Counted from the first letter of the stretch, positions 19,989-29,080 are shown. The stretch: DNA of 64,000 nt from Vibrio ichthyoenteri ATCC 700023 (GCF_000222605.1 NZ_AFWF01000004.1:1-64000); one strand, 5' to 3'. Numbers and translations: made by a program. The notes: generated by a model not told the origin, from the letters alone.

Positions 19989-21215
19989 ATGATGCAAAGC
20001 GTTGATATTGCGATTGTTGGCGGAGGCATGGTTGGTCTCGCTTTCGCTGCGGCAATGAAAGACAGTGATTTGAGAATTGCGGTGATAGAAAGCCGTGTTC
20101 CTAATAGTGAACTGCAAGAGCTGACCGATGTACGCGTATCGGCACTGAGCCGTTCTAGTGAAAGTATTTTACGTAATCTTGGCGCATGGCAAGGCATTAT
20201 TGATCGTCGAGCTGCGGCATACCGTGCGATGGAAGTTTGGGAACAAGATAGCTTTGCGCGTATTGAGTTTGATGCGAAGAAAATGGCGCAGCCTGATATT
20301 GGGCATATCGTTGAAAATCGAGTGATTCAGCTGGCTTTGCTTGAGCAAGTGCAAAAGCAATCTAACGTCACCTTATTTATGCCAGCACAGTGCCAATCAA
20401 TGGCAATGGGTGAGAGCGAAGCGTGGTTAACACTGGATAATGGCCAATCTCTGACTGCCAAGCTGGTGGTGGGGGCTGATGGGGCTAACTCATGGGTTCG
20501 CCGCCAACAGGATATTCCGCTGACACACTGGGATTATGGCCACAGTGCTATTGTGGCGAATGTTTGGACACAAGAGCCACATGATAAAGTGGCTCGTCAG
20601 ATTTTTACGCCACAAGGTCCACTTGCGTTTCTACCTATGGGCGGAAGCCAAATGAGTTCGATTGTATGGTCAACGGACCCGAGTCGTGCCGAGCGCTTAG
20701 TCGCGATGGATAATGAAGAATTCAATAAAGCTCTGACGGCCGAGTTTGATGCACGTCTTGGTATGTGTGAAGTGATTGGTGAGCGTTTTGCCTTTCCTCT
20801 AAAAATGCGTTATGCCCGTGACTTTGTTTGTGAACGAGTGGCTTTAGTTGGCGATGCTGCGCATACCATTCATCCATTGGCGGGGCAGGGGGTCAATTTA
20901 GGTTTGCTTGATGCTGCATGTTTAGCTCAAGAAGTGCTGCAACTTTGGCAACAAGGTCAAGATATCGGTAGTAAACGTAATCTTCGTGGTTACGAGCGTT
21001 GGCGCAAAGCGGAAGCGGCTAAAATGATCGCAGCGATGCAAGGCTTCCGAGATTTATTCGCAGGTAATAACCCCGCTAAAAAACTGCTTCGTGGTATTGG
21101 AATGCAATTGGCAGGGCAGTTGCCGGGTGCAAAAGATGAAATCATGAAACGAGCTTTAGGGTTGAAGGGGGATTTACCCAATTTAGCAAAATACCCGCTT
21201 TCCTCGATCCAGTAA
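19989..21215 (+). CDS. ubiI: 2-octaprenylphenol hydroxylase (VisC)
   Basis: UbiI (formerly VisC) is the FAD monooxygenase that hydroxylates C5 in ubiquinone synthesis. The 408-residue protein is a paralogue of the preceding UbiH: IAIVGGGMVGLAFAAAM at the N-terminus, VGADGANSWVRRQ, and VALVGDAAHTIHPLAGQGVNL. The pair ubiH-ubiI is a conserved operon in gamma-proteobacteria. AGGA lies 9 nt before the first of two ATGs. A strong terminator follows. Confidence 0.94.
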   Translation: MMQSVDIAIVGGGMVGLAFAAAMKDSDLRIAVIESRVPNSELQELTDVRVSALSRSSESILRNLGAWQGIIDRRAAAYRAMEVWEQDSFARIEFDAKKMAQPDIGHIVENRVIQLALLEQVQKQSNVTLFMPAQCQSMAMGESEAWLTLDNGQSLTAKLVVGADGANSWVRRQQDIPLTHWDYGHSAIVANVWTQEPHDKVARQIFTPQGPLAFLPMGGSQMSSIVWSTDPSRAERLVAMDNEEFNKALTAEFDARLGMCEVIGERFAFPLKMRYARDFVCERVALVGDAAHTIHPLAGQGVNLGLLDAACLAQEVLQLWQQGQDIGSKRNLRGYERWRKAEAAKMIAAMQGFRDLFAGNNPAKKLLRGIGMQLAGQLPGAKDEIMKRALGLKGDLPNLAKYPLSSIQ

Positions 21216-21261
21216 GTAATCTCAGACTGGTTCGTCGCGAAAAGTTTTGCTCGCAAATGCA

Positions 21262-21291
21262 AAAGGGTTGGCACTAAGCCAACCCTTTTTA
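21262..21291. terminator. Terminator between ubiI and ytfK-like gene
   Basis: AAAAGGGTTGGC pairs with GCCAACCCTTTT; T runs are present on both strands, so it can serve ubiI and the convergent DUF1107 gene. Confidence 0.92.
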
Positions 21292-21345
21292 TATTCCGTC
21301 ATTCGTTGTCAATCAAAGGATGCGTACCCGCCGAACAACCATTGT

Positions 21346-21552
21346 TTAGGCGTAAGCACATCGTAGGCGCATGATCTCTTTGTTGACTTCTTTTACTGCT
21401 TGAAAGTGCTTCTGCTCTGCTCTATCTGGCAAAATGAGTTTGCCGTTGTCGAATTCAAATTTTCCGACGCCATAGATATAGATTCTTCCTTTAAAAAGCC
21501 GACTAACGTGTTTAGCAATCATACCGGGTGTATAGCGCTTAAACAGTCTCAT
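21346..21552 (-). CDS. ytfK: YtfK-like DUF1107 protein
   Basis: This is a 68-residue basic protein of the DUF1107 family. It keeps the family pattern RLFKRYTP...KHVSRLFKGRIYIYGVGKFEFDNGKL and a C-terminal VNKEIMRLR helix, aligning along its whole length with E. coli YtfK, which has been reported to stimulate SpoT-dependent ppGpp accumulation. The ATG at 21552 has AAGGA 8 nt upstream; nine upstream in-frame codons are excluded. Whether it acts on SpoT here is inference. Confidence 0.85.
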   Translation of the reverse strand: MRLFKRYTPGMIAKHVSRLFKGRIYIYGVGKFEFDNGKLILPDRAEQKHFQAVKEVNKEIMRLRCAYA

Positions 21553-21649
21553 AGAATTATCCTTATGTTTATCAAGCACTGGGGATTATAGAGATTCCCC
21601 ACTTTAAAATGTGTGACTTTGTTGGGGGAATAATCAGTTGTTGTTCCTC

Positions 21650-21701
21650 AATTTGGATAATTGTGCTGTTGTGAGCAAAACAGCCATTCAAAATCCAAAT
21701 T
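21650..21701. repeat. Nested inverted repeat
   Basis: AATTTGGAT (21650-21658) pairs with ATCCAAATT (21693-21701), enclosing GCTGTT (21665-21670) paired with AACAGC (21679-21684). Both stems are perfect. Confidence 0.75.
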
Positions 21702-21751
21702 CATGTGACGTTAACCTCACTAATCTTCTGTTATTGGAACTGAGACCTCTT

Positions 21752-21781
21752 GTCCAACGGGTGACTATTTGACCATTGGAC
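21752..21781. repeat. Inverted repeat GTCCAA/TTGGAC
   Basis: GTCCAA at 21752-21757 is complementary to TTGGAC at 21776-21781 around an 18-nt loop. Confidence 0.55.
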
Positions 21782-21845
21782 TATGACAAAATTAAGAATA
21801 GTCGAAAAAATGTTGGCTTTGCTAAGGGAATGTAAATTTTAAGGT

Positions 21846-21868
21846 AAAAAAAAGCCCGCTTTGGGCGG
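21846..21868 (-). terminator. Orphan terminator on the minus strand
   Basis: On the minus strand GCCCGCCC...GGGC forms a GC-rich hairpin (CCCGC/GCGGG with AAA loop) followed by TTTTTTTT. The nearest upstream minus-strand gene, ybaK-like, ends 275 nt away, so this stem may end a small RNA or a long 3' UTR. Confidence 0.8.
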
Positions 21869-21893
21869 GCGAATAGTCACAGATGCATTACAC

Positions 21894-21934
21894 AAAAAGT
21901 GGTCATTCCGATAAAGCGTATCGGTCCACTTTTT
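21894..21934. repeat. Long inverted repeat with T runs both ways
   Basis: AAAAAGTGG (21894-21902) pairs with CCACTTTTT (21926-21934); inside, CCGATA (21908-21913) pairs with TATCGG (21919-21924), leaving a 5-nt bulge on one side. Each strand ends in five T. Confidence 0.75.
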
Positions 21935-22144
21935 ACCAACAGGGAACAAAGAGGCGAGCGATTGCCGAGAGTATCGGCTGAAATGCGCCTAGCTTTGCTC
22001 TTTTCTATCAGTGATTTCAGAATAGAGAAAAAAACGACCCGTGACTAGTTATGCTTTTGTTGTGAATAAAAATTAATTAGTACAACCTGGTTGATTGCGA
22101 GGTATGTCACTTTATTGTGATTGCTATAAGTTTTATTACATAAA

Positions 22145-22621
22145 TTAGCGGCAGATAGGGGCGAACAATGGTTGGCACAATTGGACGAGGTCGTGCAGTT
22201 GGAGTGCAATTCCAGCCATATTAGAGCCGCTACTAATGGTAACTTCGGATTCTTGCTCAAGTTGTGGGTCAAAGATGATGGGCATGGCCGTTTTGAGCAG
22301 CAGTGGCGTGACTGTACCGATTTGGTAGCCGGTCACGGCAGTCACTTGTGTTAAATCGACACAAGTCATGCGGCGACATTGTAATAATGCTCTGACTTTT
22401 TTGGGGTCAACAGACTGATCTCCCGGCACACACGCCAGCGCGAATTGATCGCCCATGTCTCGGAGCAAAATCGCCTTGACCATCTGTGCGGGACGGATAC
22501 CTCGTTGGCGGGCTGCATCTTCAATACTTACTGAGGGAGTCTGGTGCATCAGCAGGCGGTAGTCCACCTGCTGTTGATCTAAATATTGAGTGAGTGGGGT
22601 TGGCTGGAACTTATTCGTCAT
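22145..22621 (-). CDS. YbaK/EbsC-family aminoacyl-tRNA deacylase
   Basis: This 158-residue protein belongs to the YbaK/ProX superfamily, which removes mischarged amino acids from tRNA in trans. [24 protein letters not shown] contains the conserved catalytic-type lysine (MVKA), and the C-terminal [16 protein letters not shown] the conserved glycines. The start ATG at 22621 overlaps the ygfZ stop by 11 nt, implying translational coupling; the longer upstream frame is rejected because it lies inside ygfZ. Which tRNA it edits cannot be told from sequence. Confidence 0.82.
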   Translation of the reverse strand: MTNKFQPTPLTQYLDQQQVDYRLLMHQTPSVSIEDAARQRGIRPAQMVKAILLRDMGDQFALACVPGDQSVDPKKVRALLQCRRMTCVDLTQVTAVTGYQIGTVTPLLLKTAMPIIFDPQLEQESEVTISSGSNMAGIALQLHDLVQLCQPLFAPICR

Positions 22622-23579
22622 CGAGTGAGTAAGGCAGTGGTTGCATAGTCCAAAGTGCTTGAGGTTGAGCGGCAAGACGTAGTTGCGTGTCGGCCTCAAG
22701 GTTGTTCGGTAATACGACTAAACCAATGGTTTCACCATCATTGAAGCGGTAATGAGCCATTAGTTTTCCCGCACCTCGCCAGTTTTCACCCACTGCGCGT
22801 TCTAAGCTTGTATCTTCACCAATATCATTATCGGTATGGCCTTTCACGATATACATCGCGCGTTTATTGATGCCACGATATTTCGCTCGAGCAACGGTTT
22901 CTTGCCCAGTGTAGCAGCCTTTTTTAAAGCTAATGCCGTTGAACGCTTGTAGGTTGATGGCTTGAGGAATGTGCTCGCTTTGTTCTGCTTGCTCAATAAT
23001 CGGCAATGCCGCTTCAATGTCAAAACGTCGCCATAAATCCTCATCCACTTTCTGCGCGTCGATGGTATCGACCAAAGCGGTTGCTGTTTGTGGCTCAACG
23101 ACCAATAGCCAGCGTTGCTCATCAATTTTAACCGCACATCCACCTGTCTTAAGCTGGCGAACATCCCCTTCTGTGTTGGTTAAATTGTCGATCAACGCAT
23201 GAGCTTGTGTACCGAAAAATCCCAATAATAGCTCTTGGCTTTCAGTAATATCGACTTTAGAAAAAATGGCATATTTTTTCAGTTCAGCCAGTTGTTTCTC
23301 CACCGCGGATTTTGGTTCAAACAGCGCGTAGCCTGCTTGGTGATGAAACAGACGAAAAGCCGCCCACACTTTCCCTTTTGCGTCACAATGCGCACCGAAG
23401 GTGGATTGATCTTCAGGTAGCTGCACTACGTCGCAGGTTACCTGGCCTTGTAAGTAGGATTTTGCATCGTTGCCAATCAGTGAAATGATTCCCCAAGATT
23501 TAAGATGGGTCAGCATTAAGGCCGGTAGAGCGTCGTTAGCTGAGACAGAATGTGGGGTGAAGTCGTTAAGCCAATCCAT
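22611..23579 (-). CDS. ygfZ: tRNA-modifying/Fe-S repair protein YgfZ
   Basis: YgfZ is a folate-binding GcvT-like protein needed for activity of some Fe-S enzymes such as MiaB. The 322-residue protein has the diagnostic motif [13 protein letters not shown] near residue 227, with its functional cysteine. It is divergent from sdhE across a 246-bp gap, a conserved gamma-proteobacterial layout. It overlaps the next gene by 11 nt. Confidence 0.95.
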   Translation of the reverse strand: MDWLNDFTPHSVSANDALPALMLTHLKSWGIISLIGNDAKSYLQGQVTCDVVQLPEDQSTFGAHCDAKGKVWAAFRLFHHQAGYALFEPKSAVEKQLAELKKYAIFSKVDITESQELLLGFFGTQAHALIDNLTNTEGDVRQLKTGGCAVKIDEQRWLLVVEPQTATALVDTIDAQKVDEDLWRRFDIEAALPIIEQAEQSEHIPQAINLQAFNGISFKKGCYTGQETVARAKYRGINKRAMYIVKGHTDNDIGEDTSLERAVGENWRGAGKLMAHYRFNDGETIGLVVLPNNLEADTQLRLAAQPQALWTMQPLPYSLDDE

Positions 23580-23825
23580 GATGAGTACCTTGAAGATTCA
23601 GAGCAAAAGTTGATATGACTAATGTTAAGTCTTGTTGCCGCCTTTACGCAACTGTAGAAATCACAACGAGTTCTCGTCGCTGATGGGAGTCGGTGAGGTG
23701 TTTACAAATTTGAGACAACAGCGCAGACAAGCAAAAGTGTGACGGTTGTGTGACTGAGATAGTAGTTGTTGTAGGTCTAGCTTGCTACACTCGGGACAAA
23801 TAACCGATTTAGGTGAGGAAGTAGA

Positions 23826-24086
23826 ATGTACACCACGGAAGAAAAAGCGCGTATTAAATGGGCATGTCGTCGTGGCATGCTAGAGCTAGATGTTGTTGTG
23901 ATGCCGTTTTTTGAAGAGTGTTTTGACTCATTAACAGAAACCGAACAGCGTGACTTTGTTTCTCTACTCGAGTGTGATGATCCTGATCTATTTACTTGGA
24001 TCATGGGGCATGCTCGCAGTGAAAACTTAAGCCATGCATCGATGGTTGATAAAGTTGTCGCTCACAACCTCAGTAAAGTGCGTTAA
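23826..24086 (+). CDS. sdhE: FAD assembly factor SdhE
   Basis: SdhE promotes covalent flavinylation of succinate dehydrogenase (SdhA) and fumarate reductase. The 86-residue protein has the key RRGMLELD motif (residues 15-22) followed by the conserved acidic helix. GAGGAAGTAGA precedes the ATG. Its 3' end overlaps or abuts the membrane-protein gene ygfX, the usual partner. Confidence 0.95.
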   Translation: MYTTEEKARIKWACRRGMLELDVVVMPFFEECFDSLTETEQRDFVSLLECDDPDLFTWIMGHARSENLSHASMVDKVVAHNLSKVR

Positions 24087-24387
24087 TTTAAACGTTCAGG
24101 TTAGTTATTTTTATTTACAGGCCAATGCCGTCTTGATGGTGTTGGTCTGCTGTTTTATTACGATTAGTTCAATCCCTCTCGTTATTACCCTCAGCTTATT
24201 ATTGTTACTTCACAAGGCGAATACCCACTCTGGCTTACTTAATAGGCCGTTGCGCGGCTGCGTTAGCTTCTACTCGGATGGGCGAGTTTATTTAGGGGCA
24301 TCACAATGTAAGGTGCGTTTGGTGCTGTTTTCGTTTCTTGAGTGGGGGTTGCTGATGCGTATTGATAAACACTGGTATATTTTGTAG
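24034..24387 (+). CDS. ygfX: YgfX-like membrane protein, apparently truncated
   Basis: This frame resembles YgfX (CptA), the small inner-membrane partner encoded after sdhE. It has two adjacent hydrophobic segments (about residues 30-60) and then a soluble tail. The start is uncertain: the ATG at 24034 overlaps sdhE by 53 nt, and TTG codons at 24046 and 24055 are alternatives. The frame stops at TAG 24385-24387, yet reading on gives RDSVDSQTYRQLILQLK and a TGA at 24448-24450, just inside the terminator hairpin. That tail matches the E. coli YgfX C-terminus (DS-D----R-L---L), so the TAG looks like a nonsense change, possibly from TGG. Family call is moderate; the interruption is read directly. 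Confidence 0.7.
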   Translation: MHRWLIKLSLTTSVKCVNLNVQVSYFYLQANAVLMVLVCCFITISSIPLVITLSLLLLLHKANTHSGLLNRPLRGCVSFYSDGRVYLGASQCKVRLVLFSFLEWGLLMRIDKHWYIL

Positions 24388-24437
24388 CGAGATAGCGTGG
24401 ATTCGCAGACATATCGTCAGCTAATTCTGCAATTAAA

Positions 24438-24459
24438 AAGGGAGCAATGAGCTCCCTTT
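24438..24459. terminator. Terminator between ygfX and nadB
   Basis: GGGAGC and GCTCCC pair around AATGA, followed by TTT on the plus strand and TTTTTAATTG on the minus strand. It can serve both convergent genes. Confidence 0.75.
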
Positions 24460-24480
24460 GTGTTTCCGATAACGAGTCAG

Positions 24481-26097
24481 TTACTCATTGATCTTGTTTG
24501 GCACCAAAATTGTTGGGCCGCTGTCTTGTGCAGGTTCTGGATAGTCGAGAGTGTAATGCAAGCCACGGCTTTCTTTGCGTTCCATCGCACAACGAACCAT
24601 TAGCTCAGCCACTTGCAATAAGTTACGTAGCTCAAGTAAGTTGTTTGAAACACGGAAGTTACTGTAATACTCGTGGGTTTCTTGTTGCAATAATTGGATA
24701 CGACGTAATGCGCGCTCAAGACGTTTGTCGGTACGAACGATGCCCATGTAATCCCACATAAACAGACGCAATTCATGCCAGTTATGTTGGATGATCACTT
24801 CTTCATCACTGTTAGTCACTTGGCTCTCATCCCAGCAAGGTAGTGCCGGAGGCAGTTCAACTTCGTTAATATGGTTGATAATATTCTGCGCCGCCGACCA
24901 TGCGTAAACCACGCACTCTAACAACGAGTTTGAAGCCATACGGTTGGCACCGTGCAATCCGGTGTAACTCACTTCACCAATAGCATATAGATGAGATAAG
25001 TCGGTTTGACCACGCTGATCAACCATTACCCCGCCGCAGGTGTAGTGAGCGGCTGGCACAATTGGGATCGGCTCTTTGGTCATATCAATCCCAAGCTCCA
25101 TCAACTTAGCGTGAATGGTTGGGAAGTGCTTTTCGATGAAGTCAGAAGGTTTGTGGCTGATGTCGACATACATGCAGTCAGCACCAAGGCGCTTCATTTC
25201 AAAGTCGATAGCACGAGCAACCACGTCACGAGGAGCCAATTCTGCGCGCTCATCGAAATCAGGCATAAAGCGAGAGCCGTCAGGACGACGAAGGTACGCC
25301 CCTTCGCCGCGCAGAGCTTCCGTCAATAAGAAGTTACGTGATTCTGGGTGGTACAAGCAGGTTGGGTGAAATTGGTTAAACTCAAGGTTTGCCACACGAC
25401 AACCCGCACGCCAAGCCATAGCGATACCATCACCCGATGATACGTCAGGGTTTGAGGTGTATTGATACACCTTTGAGGCTCCGCCAGTGGCCAATACGAC
25501 AAACTTAGCGCGCACGGTTTCAACGTGTTCGTCATTACGGTTCCAGATATAGGCACCCACCACTTTTTGATTATCACCGCCGATTTTATCTTCGGTGATC
25601 AGATCGAGAGCATTGTGGCGTTCTAAAACAGTAATATTGGGGTGATTATGAACGTTGTCTTGCAGAGAGGTTTGCATCGCCATTCCTGTCGCATCTGCCG
25701 CATGTAAGATACGGCGGTGGCTGTGGCCACCTTCACGAGTCAGGTGATAGCGAGGCGCTTCATCGCTGTCATTTTCAACACGGTCAAAGGGAACTCCACC
25801 ATCAATTAACCACTGCACGCACTCTTTAGCGTTTTCAGCGATAAATTTAACGGTTTCTTCCTCACAGATGCCTCCGCCTGCGATCAGCGTATCTTCAACG
25901 TGTGAATCAATACTGTCAGACTCATCAAACACCGCGGCAATACCGCCTTGGGCGTAAAATGTTGCACCTTCACTGCGTGGTCCTTTACTTAACACAATGA
26001 CTTTGCCATGTTCGGCAACACGCAACGCTAACGATAGACCGGCAGCACCACTACCTATCACTAACACATCACACTGATGTTCACGGTTTGCGTTCAT
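24481..26097 (-). CDS. nadB: L-aspartate oxidase
   Basis: NadB is the FAD enzyme that oxidises L-aspartate to iminoaspartate, the first step of de novo NAD synthesis. The 538-residue protein has the dinucleotide motif [21 protein letters not shown], the [13 protein letters not shown] loop, HTHR-like segment [15 protein letters not shown] and [13 protein letters not shown] of the succinate dehydrogenase/fumarate reductase flavoprotein family, and [16 protein letters not shown]. It is divergent from rpoE, as in E. coli. Confidence 0.97.
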   Translation of the reverse strand: MNANREHQCDVLVIGSGAAGLSLALRVAEHGKVIVLSKGPRSEGATFYAQGGIAAVFDESDSIDSHVEDTLIAGGGICEEETVKFIAENAKECVQWLIDGGVPFDRVENDSDEAPRYHLTREGGHSHRRILHAADATGMAMQTSLQDNVHNHPNITVLERHNALDLITEDKIGGDNQKVVGAYIWNRNDEHVETVRAKFVVLATGGASKVYQYTSNPDVSSGDGIAMAWRAGCRVANLEFNQFHPTCLYHPESRNFLLTEALRGEGAYLRRPDGSRFMPDFDERAELAPRDVVARAIDFEMKRLGADCMYVDISHKPSDFIEKHFPTIHAKLMELGIDMTKEPIPIVPAAHYTCGGVMVDQRGQTDLSHLYAIGEVSYTGLHGANRMASNSLLECVVYAWSAAQNIINHINEVELPPALPCWDESQVTNSDEEVIIQHNWHELRLFMWDYMGIVRTDKRLERALRRIQLLQQETHEYYSNFRVSNNLLELRNLLQVAELMVRCAMERKESRGLHYTLDYPEPAQDSGPTILVPNKINE

Positions 26098-26411
26098 AAA
26101 AGTTTTAAAATCCTGAGTTATCGTAGAGTGGAAGCACTCTATCTAAAACGATTAATGGCAATAATAACACTCTGTACATCGGAATAGTGTTTTATTGTCA
26201 TTGCTTTTCATGCTTGTCGTCCTCACAATCTAGCAAAAGACGAAGTAGCCCATTACTTAATCACCAAAAAAATGAAATTTCTTTGAACTTTCTCTTTTTT
26301 GCTTGGTCACAATAGTGCTCAAGTAAGCAGTGGTGTCAATACTACATTATGCATAATAAATACTCATATCTGCATAGGTAAGGGTGTAAAACGATAGGAG
26401 TACCCGCTCGA
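26098..26411. other. Divergent nadB-rpoE control region
   Basis: A 314-bp gap without a convincing gene. It holds the predicted sigma-E promoter at 26285-26312 and, closer to nadB, an imperfect inverted repeat (AATAATAACACT at about 26159-26170 against AGTGTTTTATT at 26187-26197) that could be a nadB operator. A 10-codon frame from ATG 26348 has no ribosome binding site. Confidence 0.5.
26285..26312 (+). promoter_or_regulatory. Predicted sigma-E promoter of rpoE
   Basis: GAACTT (26285-26290), a 16-nt spacer and TCACAA (26307-26312) resemble the RpoE consensus (GGAACTT, N15-16, TCAAA/TCTAA). rpoE autoregulation from such a promoter is established in E. coli. The -35 is good, the -10 partial. 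Confidence 0.55.
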
Positions 26412-26990
26412 ATGAACGAGCAGCTGACCGATCAAGTATTAATTGAGCGAGTTCAGAGTGGCGATAAGCAAGCATTCAATTTATTAGTTTTGAGATATCA
26501 AAACAAAGTCTGCAATCTTATTTCCCGCTACGTTAATAATCCTGGTGATGTGCCAGACGTAGCGCAAGAAGCATTTATTAAAGCTTATCGAGCAATACCT
26601 AGTTTCCGTGGCGAAAGCGCATTTTATACTTGGTTATATCGTATTGCTGTTAATACTGCGAAAAACCACATAGTAGCCCAAAGCCGTAGGCCGCCTGCGC
26701 AAGATGTGGACACTGACGACGCCGAATATTACGAAACAGGCAGTGCATTAAAAGAAATATCGAACCCTGAGAACTTAACGTTGTCCAATGAATTGAAACG
26801 TGTGGTTTTTGGTGCGATAGAAGCACTGCCCGACGATTTAAAAACTGCGATGACTCTGCGAGAGCTGGATGGCTTAAGCTATGAAGAGATTGCTGTAGTG
26901 ATGGATTGCCCTGTTGGAACGGTACGTTCGCGTATCTTCCGTGCTCGCGAAGCGGTTGAGAAAAAAATCCAACCTCTTTTGCAACGCTAG
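26412..26990 (+). CDS. rpoE: Extracytoplasmic stress sigma factor RpoE
   Basis: RpoE (sigma-E) directs transcription of envelope stress genes. The 192-residue ECF sigma has region 2 (VPDVAQEAFIKAYRAIPSFRGESAFYTWLYRIAVN) and region 4 (LPDDLKTAMTLRELDGLSYEEIAVVMDCPVGTVRSRIFRAR). AGGAG lies 12-16 nt before the ATG. It heads rpoE-rseA-rseB-rseC, whose products sense and control sigma-E. Confidence 0.98.
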   Translation: MNEQLTDQVLIERVQSGDKQAFNLLVLRYQNKVCNLISRYVNNPGDVPDVAQEAFIKAYRAIPSFRGESAFYTWLYRIAVNTAKNHIVAQSRRPPAQDVDTDDAEYYETGSALKEISNPENLTLSNELKRVVFGAIEALPDDLKTAMTLRELDGLSYEEIAVVMDCPVGTVRSRIFRAREAVEKKIQPLLQR

Positions 26991-27012
26991 TCGCAACTTA
27001 ATGGTGAAAATA

Positions 27013-27633
27013 ATGGCTGACAAAGAAAAACTTTCAGCACTCATGGATGGAGAATTGGTTGATAAAGCTCTTATTGCAGAGCTAGAAAACGACCAAACAG
27101 GCTTAGAATCGTGGAAAAATTACCATTTAATTGGTGATGTTCTTCGCGGCGATGCACCACAACAGCCAGAGTGGAACATAGCTGAAAGCGTTGCTTTAGC
27201 GCTAGAAAATGAACCGGCACATCGTCAGTTCGATGCACATAACGTGACCGATATTGGCGACGCGCGAATTGAATCTCAACCAGCGCCGCATCAGGCGAAA
27301 CGCAACCTACCAGCGTGGATCACGCAATTTGGCCAGGTAGGTATTGCTGCTTGCGTTTCCCTTGCGGTGATTCTGGGTGTCCAACAGATGGGCGGTGAAG
27401 CCAATAGTGCTACTGACCAACTTCCGGTACTGCAAACTATTCCATTTAGTGGCAGTGTTGAGCCGGTAAGCTTAACCCGTGATTCGGTTGAGCAAGCACC
27501 CAAAAATGGTGTTAACGTACAAGAGCAACGTCGCCGCATTAACGCGATGCTGCAAGATTACGAACTCCAGCTTAGACTGAATAGTGAAAGCGCAATGGAT
27601 CGTAACGATAATCCAGATACGGTAGTTGAATGA
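27013..27633 (+). CDS. rseA: Anti-sigma-E factor RseA
   Basis: RseA is the inner-membrane anti-sigma factor that holds RpoE until cleaved by DegS and RseP. The 206-residue protein begins MADKEKLSALMDGELVD, the RpoE-binding N-terminal domain, has one transmembrane segment (about residues 111-128, GIAACVSLAVILGV) and a periplasmic C-terminal part for RseB. The ATG at 27013 is preferred; an in-frame ATG at 27001 is possible. It overlaps rseB by 4 nt. Confidence 0.95.
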   Translation: MADKEKLSALMDGELVDKALIAELENDQTGLESWKNYHLIGDVLRGDAPQQPEWNIAESVALALENEPAHRQFDAHNVTDIGDARIESQPAPHQAKRNLPAWITQFGQVGIAACVSLAVILGVQQMGGEANSATDQLPVLQTIPFSGSVEPVSLTRDSVEQAPKNGVNVQEQRRRINAMLQDYELQLRLNSESAMDRNDNPDTVVE

Positions 27634-28610
27634 AAAAAATTCTGATCAGTGCGCTGGCGCTGTTCAGTTTGAATACACCATTAGCCTTTGCAGATGAAAA
27701 ACCTGCAGAGGCTTTGTTGCTTCAAATGAACCAAGCCAGTCAGCAACTCAATTATGAACTCTCTTACATCCTGATTAAGAAAAACAGTATTGAACCTTTG
27801 CTGTATCGTCATGCGCTTGATGAACAGCAGCAACTCGCTCATCTTGTTTATTTAAGTGGCCCGATTCGAGAAGTGATTCGTCGCGGGAATGAAGTCAGTT
27901 ATATTGAACCAGGGGTTGATCCATTTACGATCGAATCTGGCAATATGGTCGCTCCAACGATCCCAATGCTTAATTCTGATATCCCTCAATTGAGCGAAAT
28001 TTACGATTTTGTCAAAGTCGGCCGAGCGCGAGAAGCGGGCGTTGCTTGTCAAGTGTTGCGAGTTGTCCCTAAAGATGGTTTGCGTTACAGCTATATCTTG
28101 TGGATTGATGAAAAGAGCCATTTGCCACTGCGTGCCGATTTAGTTGATCGTGATGGTGAAGTTCTTGAGCAGTACCGGACTATTTCTTATAGCGTGAATG
28201 ATAAAATCGCTGAAATCCTTGGTGGTTTGAACGATGTGAAATTGCCACAAGTCTTGTCGTTGCCGAAAGGCGAAGTTGAGCCCTCATCTTGGACGGTTGG
28301 CTGGACTCCGAAAGGTTTTAAAGCCAAAGATCTTAACCGTTATCGTATGGCGAACACCGATCGTATGGTTGAAAGTCAAATGTACAGCGATGGTTTGTTC
28401 AATTTCTCTATCTATATTTCTCCGCGGGATAATCACTCCTTGAAAGGGCAAATTGTTCGTCAAGGTCGTCGTACGTTGCATACCTTCGTTCGAGATAACA
28501 CTGAAATTTCTGTGGTCGGAGATATTCCACCGGCAACGGCTAAACGCATTGCTCAATCGGTCTCTTTAACTAAGCTGACCGCTGAGTCCAAAGAGCAACC
28601 ACAGCAATGA
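27630..28610 (+). CDS. rseB: Sigma-E regulatory protein RseB
   Basis: RseB is a periplasmic protein that binds RseA and senses mislocalised LPS and lipoproteins. The 326-residue protein has an N-terminal signal peptide (KKILISALALFSLNTPLAFA, cleavage before DEK), an N-terminal lipid-binding-like domain and a C-terminal domain. ATGA overlaps link it to rseA upstream and rseC downstream. Confidence 0.95.
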   Translation: MKKILISALALFSLNTPLAFADEKPAEALLLQMNQASQQLNYELSYILIKKNSIEPLLYRHALDEQQQLAHLVYLSGPIREVIRRGNEVSYIEPGVDPFTIESGNMVAPTIPMLNSDIPQLSEIYDFVKVGRAREAGVACQVLRVVPKDGLRYSYILWIDEKSHLPLRADLVDRDGEVLEQYRTISYSVNDKIAEILGGLNDVKLPQVLSLPKGEVEPSSWTVGWTPKGFKAKDLNRYRMANTDRMVESQMYSDGLFNFSIYISPRDNHSLKGQIVRQGRRTLHTFVRDNTEISVVGDIPPATAKRIAQSVSLTKLTAESKEQPQQ

Positions 28611-29077
28611 TGACGGCATTGGCAACGGTTTCGACAGTCACCCCCTGTCCGTCAGGGTATGATGTGGAATTGAGCTGTGAGCAGAAAACCAGTTGTTCAA
28701 GCTGTTCATCACAGAAAAATTGTGGCACCGGCATTGTCTCTAAAGCGATTGGTAACAAAGTGCTGCATTGGCATCTTGCGACCAAGCAGTTGTTAAAAGT
28801 GGGACAAGTGGTTGAGATTGGTATGGCGGAAAAGAGCCTGCTGCAATCCGCTGCTATTGTTTACCTAGTACCTCTGTTTTCTTTGATCATTGGTGCGCTC
28901 GTTGCCCACTGGTGGCTGGCGCCAGCGTTGGGGCTAGGTGAAGGCGCAGTTATTCTAAGCTCTGTCCTCACAACCGTACTTGGCATCATGCTTGCCAAGC
29001 GCCTTGCTTCGCGCATCGAGCGACAATCCTCGCAACAAGTCATATTATTAAGAGTATTGGGCGAGCCTATCCAGTGA
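28607..29077 (+). CDS. rseC: RseC/MucC-family membrane protein
   Basis: RseC is an inner-membrane protein at the end of the rpoE operon; it has been linked to sigma-E control and to reduction of the SoxR Fe-S cluster. The 156-residue protein has an N-terminal cysteine cluster (CEQKTSCSSCSSQKNCG, about residues 22-38) and two transmembrane segments (roughly 80-100 and 105-125). It starts within the rseB stop (ATGATG). Confidence 0.93.
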   Translation: MMTALATVSTVTPCPSGYDVELSCEQKTSCSSCSSQKNCGTGIVSKAIGNKVLHWHLATKQLLKVGQVVEIGMAEKSLLQSAAIVYLVPLFSLIIGALVAHWWLAPALGLGEGAVILSSVLTTVLGIMLAKRLASRIERQSSQQVILLRVLGEPIQ

Positions 29078-29080
29078 AAT

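Larger units (their letters stand above)
21553..22144. other. Structured gene-poor region
   Basis: About 590 bp without a credible protein gene. It is dense in inverted repeats: a nested hairpin at 21650-21701, another at 21752-21781, a minus-strand terminator at 21846-21868, a long inverted repeat at 21894-21934 and a short GCCGA/TCGGC stem at 21963-21977. A small RNA on the minus strand ending at the terminator is possible. Nothing here resembles an RNA family I can name. Confidence 0.55.

Noticed and set aside
21702-21720. CRP site (TGTGACGTTAACCTCACT)
   Set aside because: The GTGA and TCAC half-sites are 8 nt apart, not 6, so it does not fit CRP.
22045-22272. 75-codon minus-strand frame 3' of the YbaK-like gene
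   Set aside because: It overlaps the 3' part of the YbaK-like gene in another frame and extends into the AT-rich gap; no domain and no ribosome binding site.
26348-26380. Tiny upstream frame before rpoE (RseD-like leader)
   Set aside because: Only 10 codons, no ribosome binding site, and shorter than the E. coli rseD leader.
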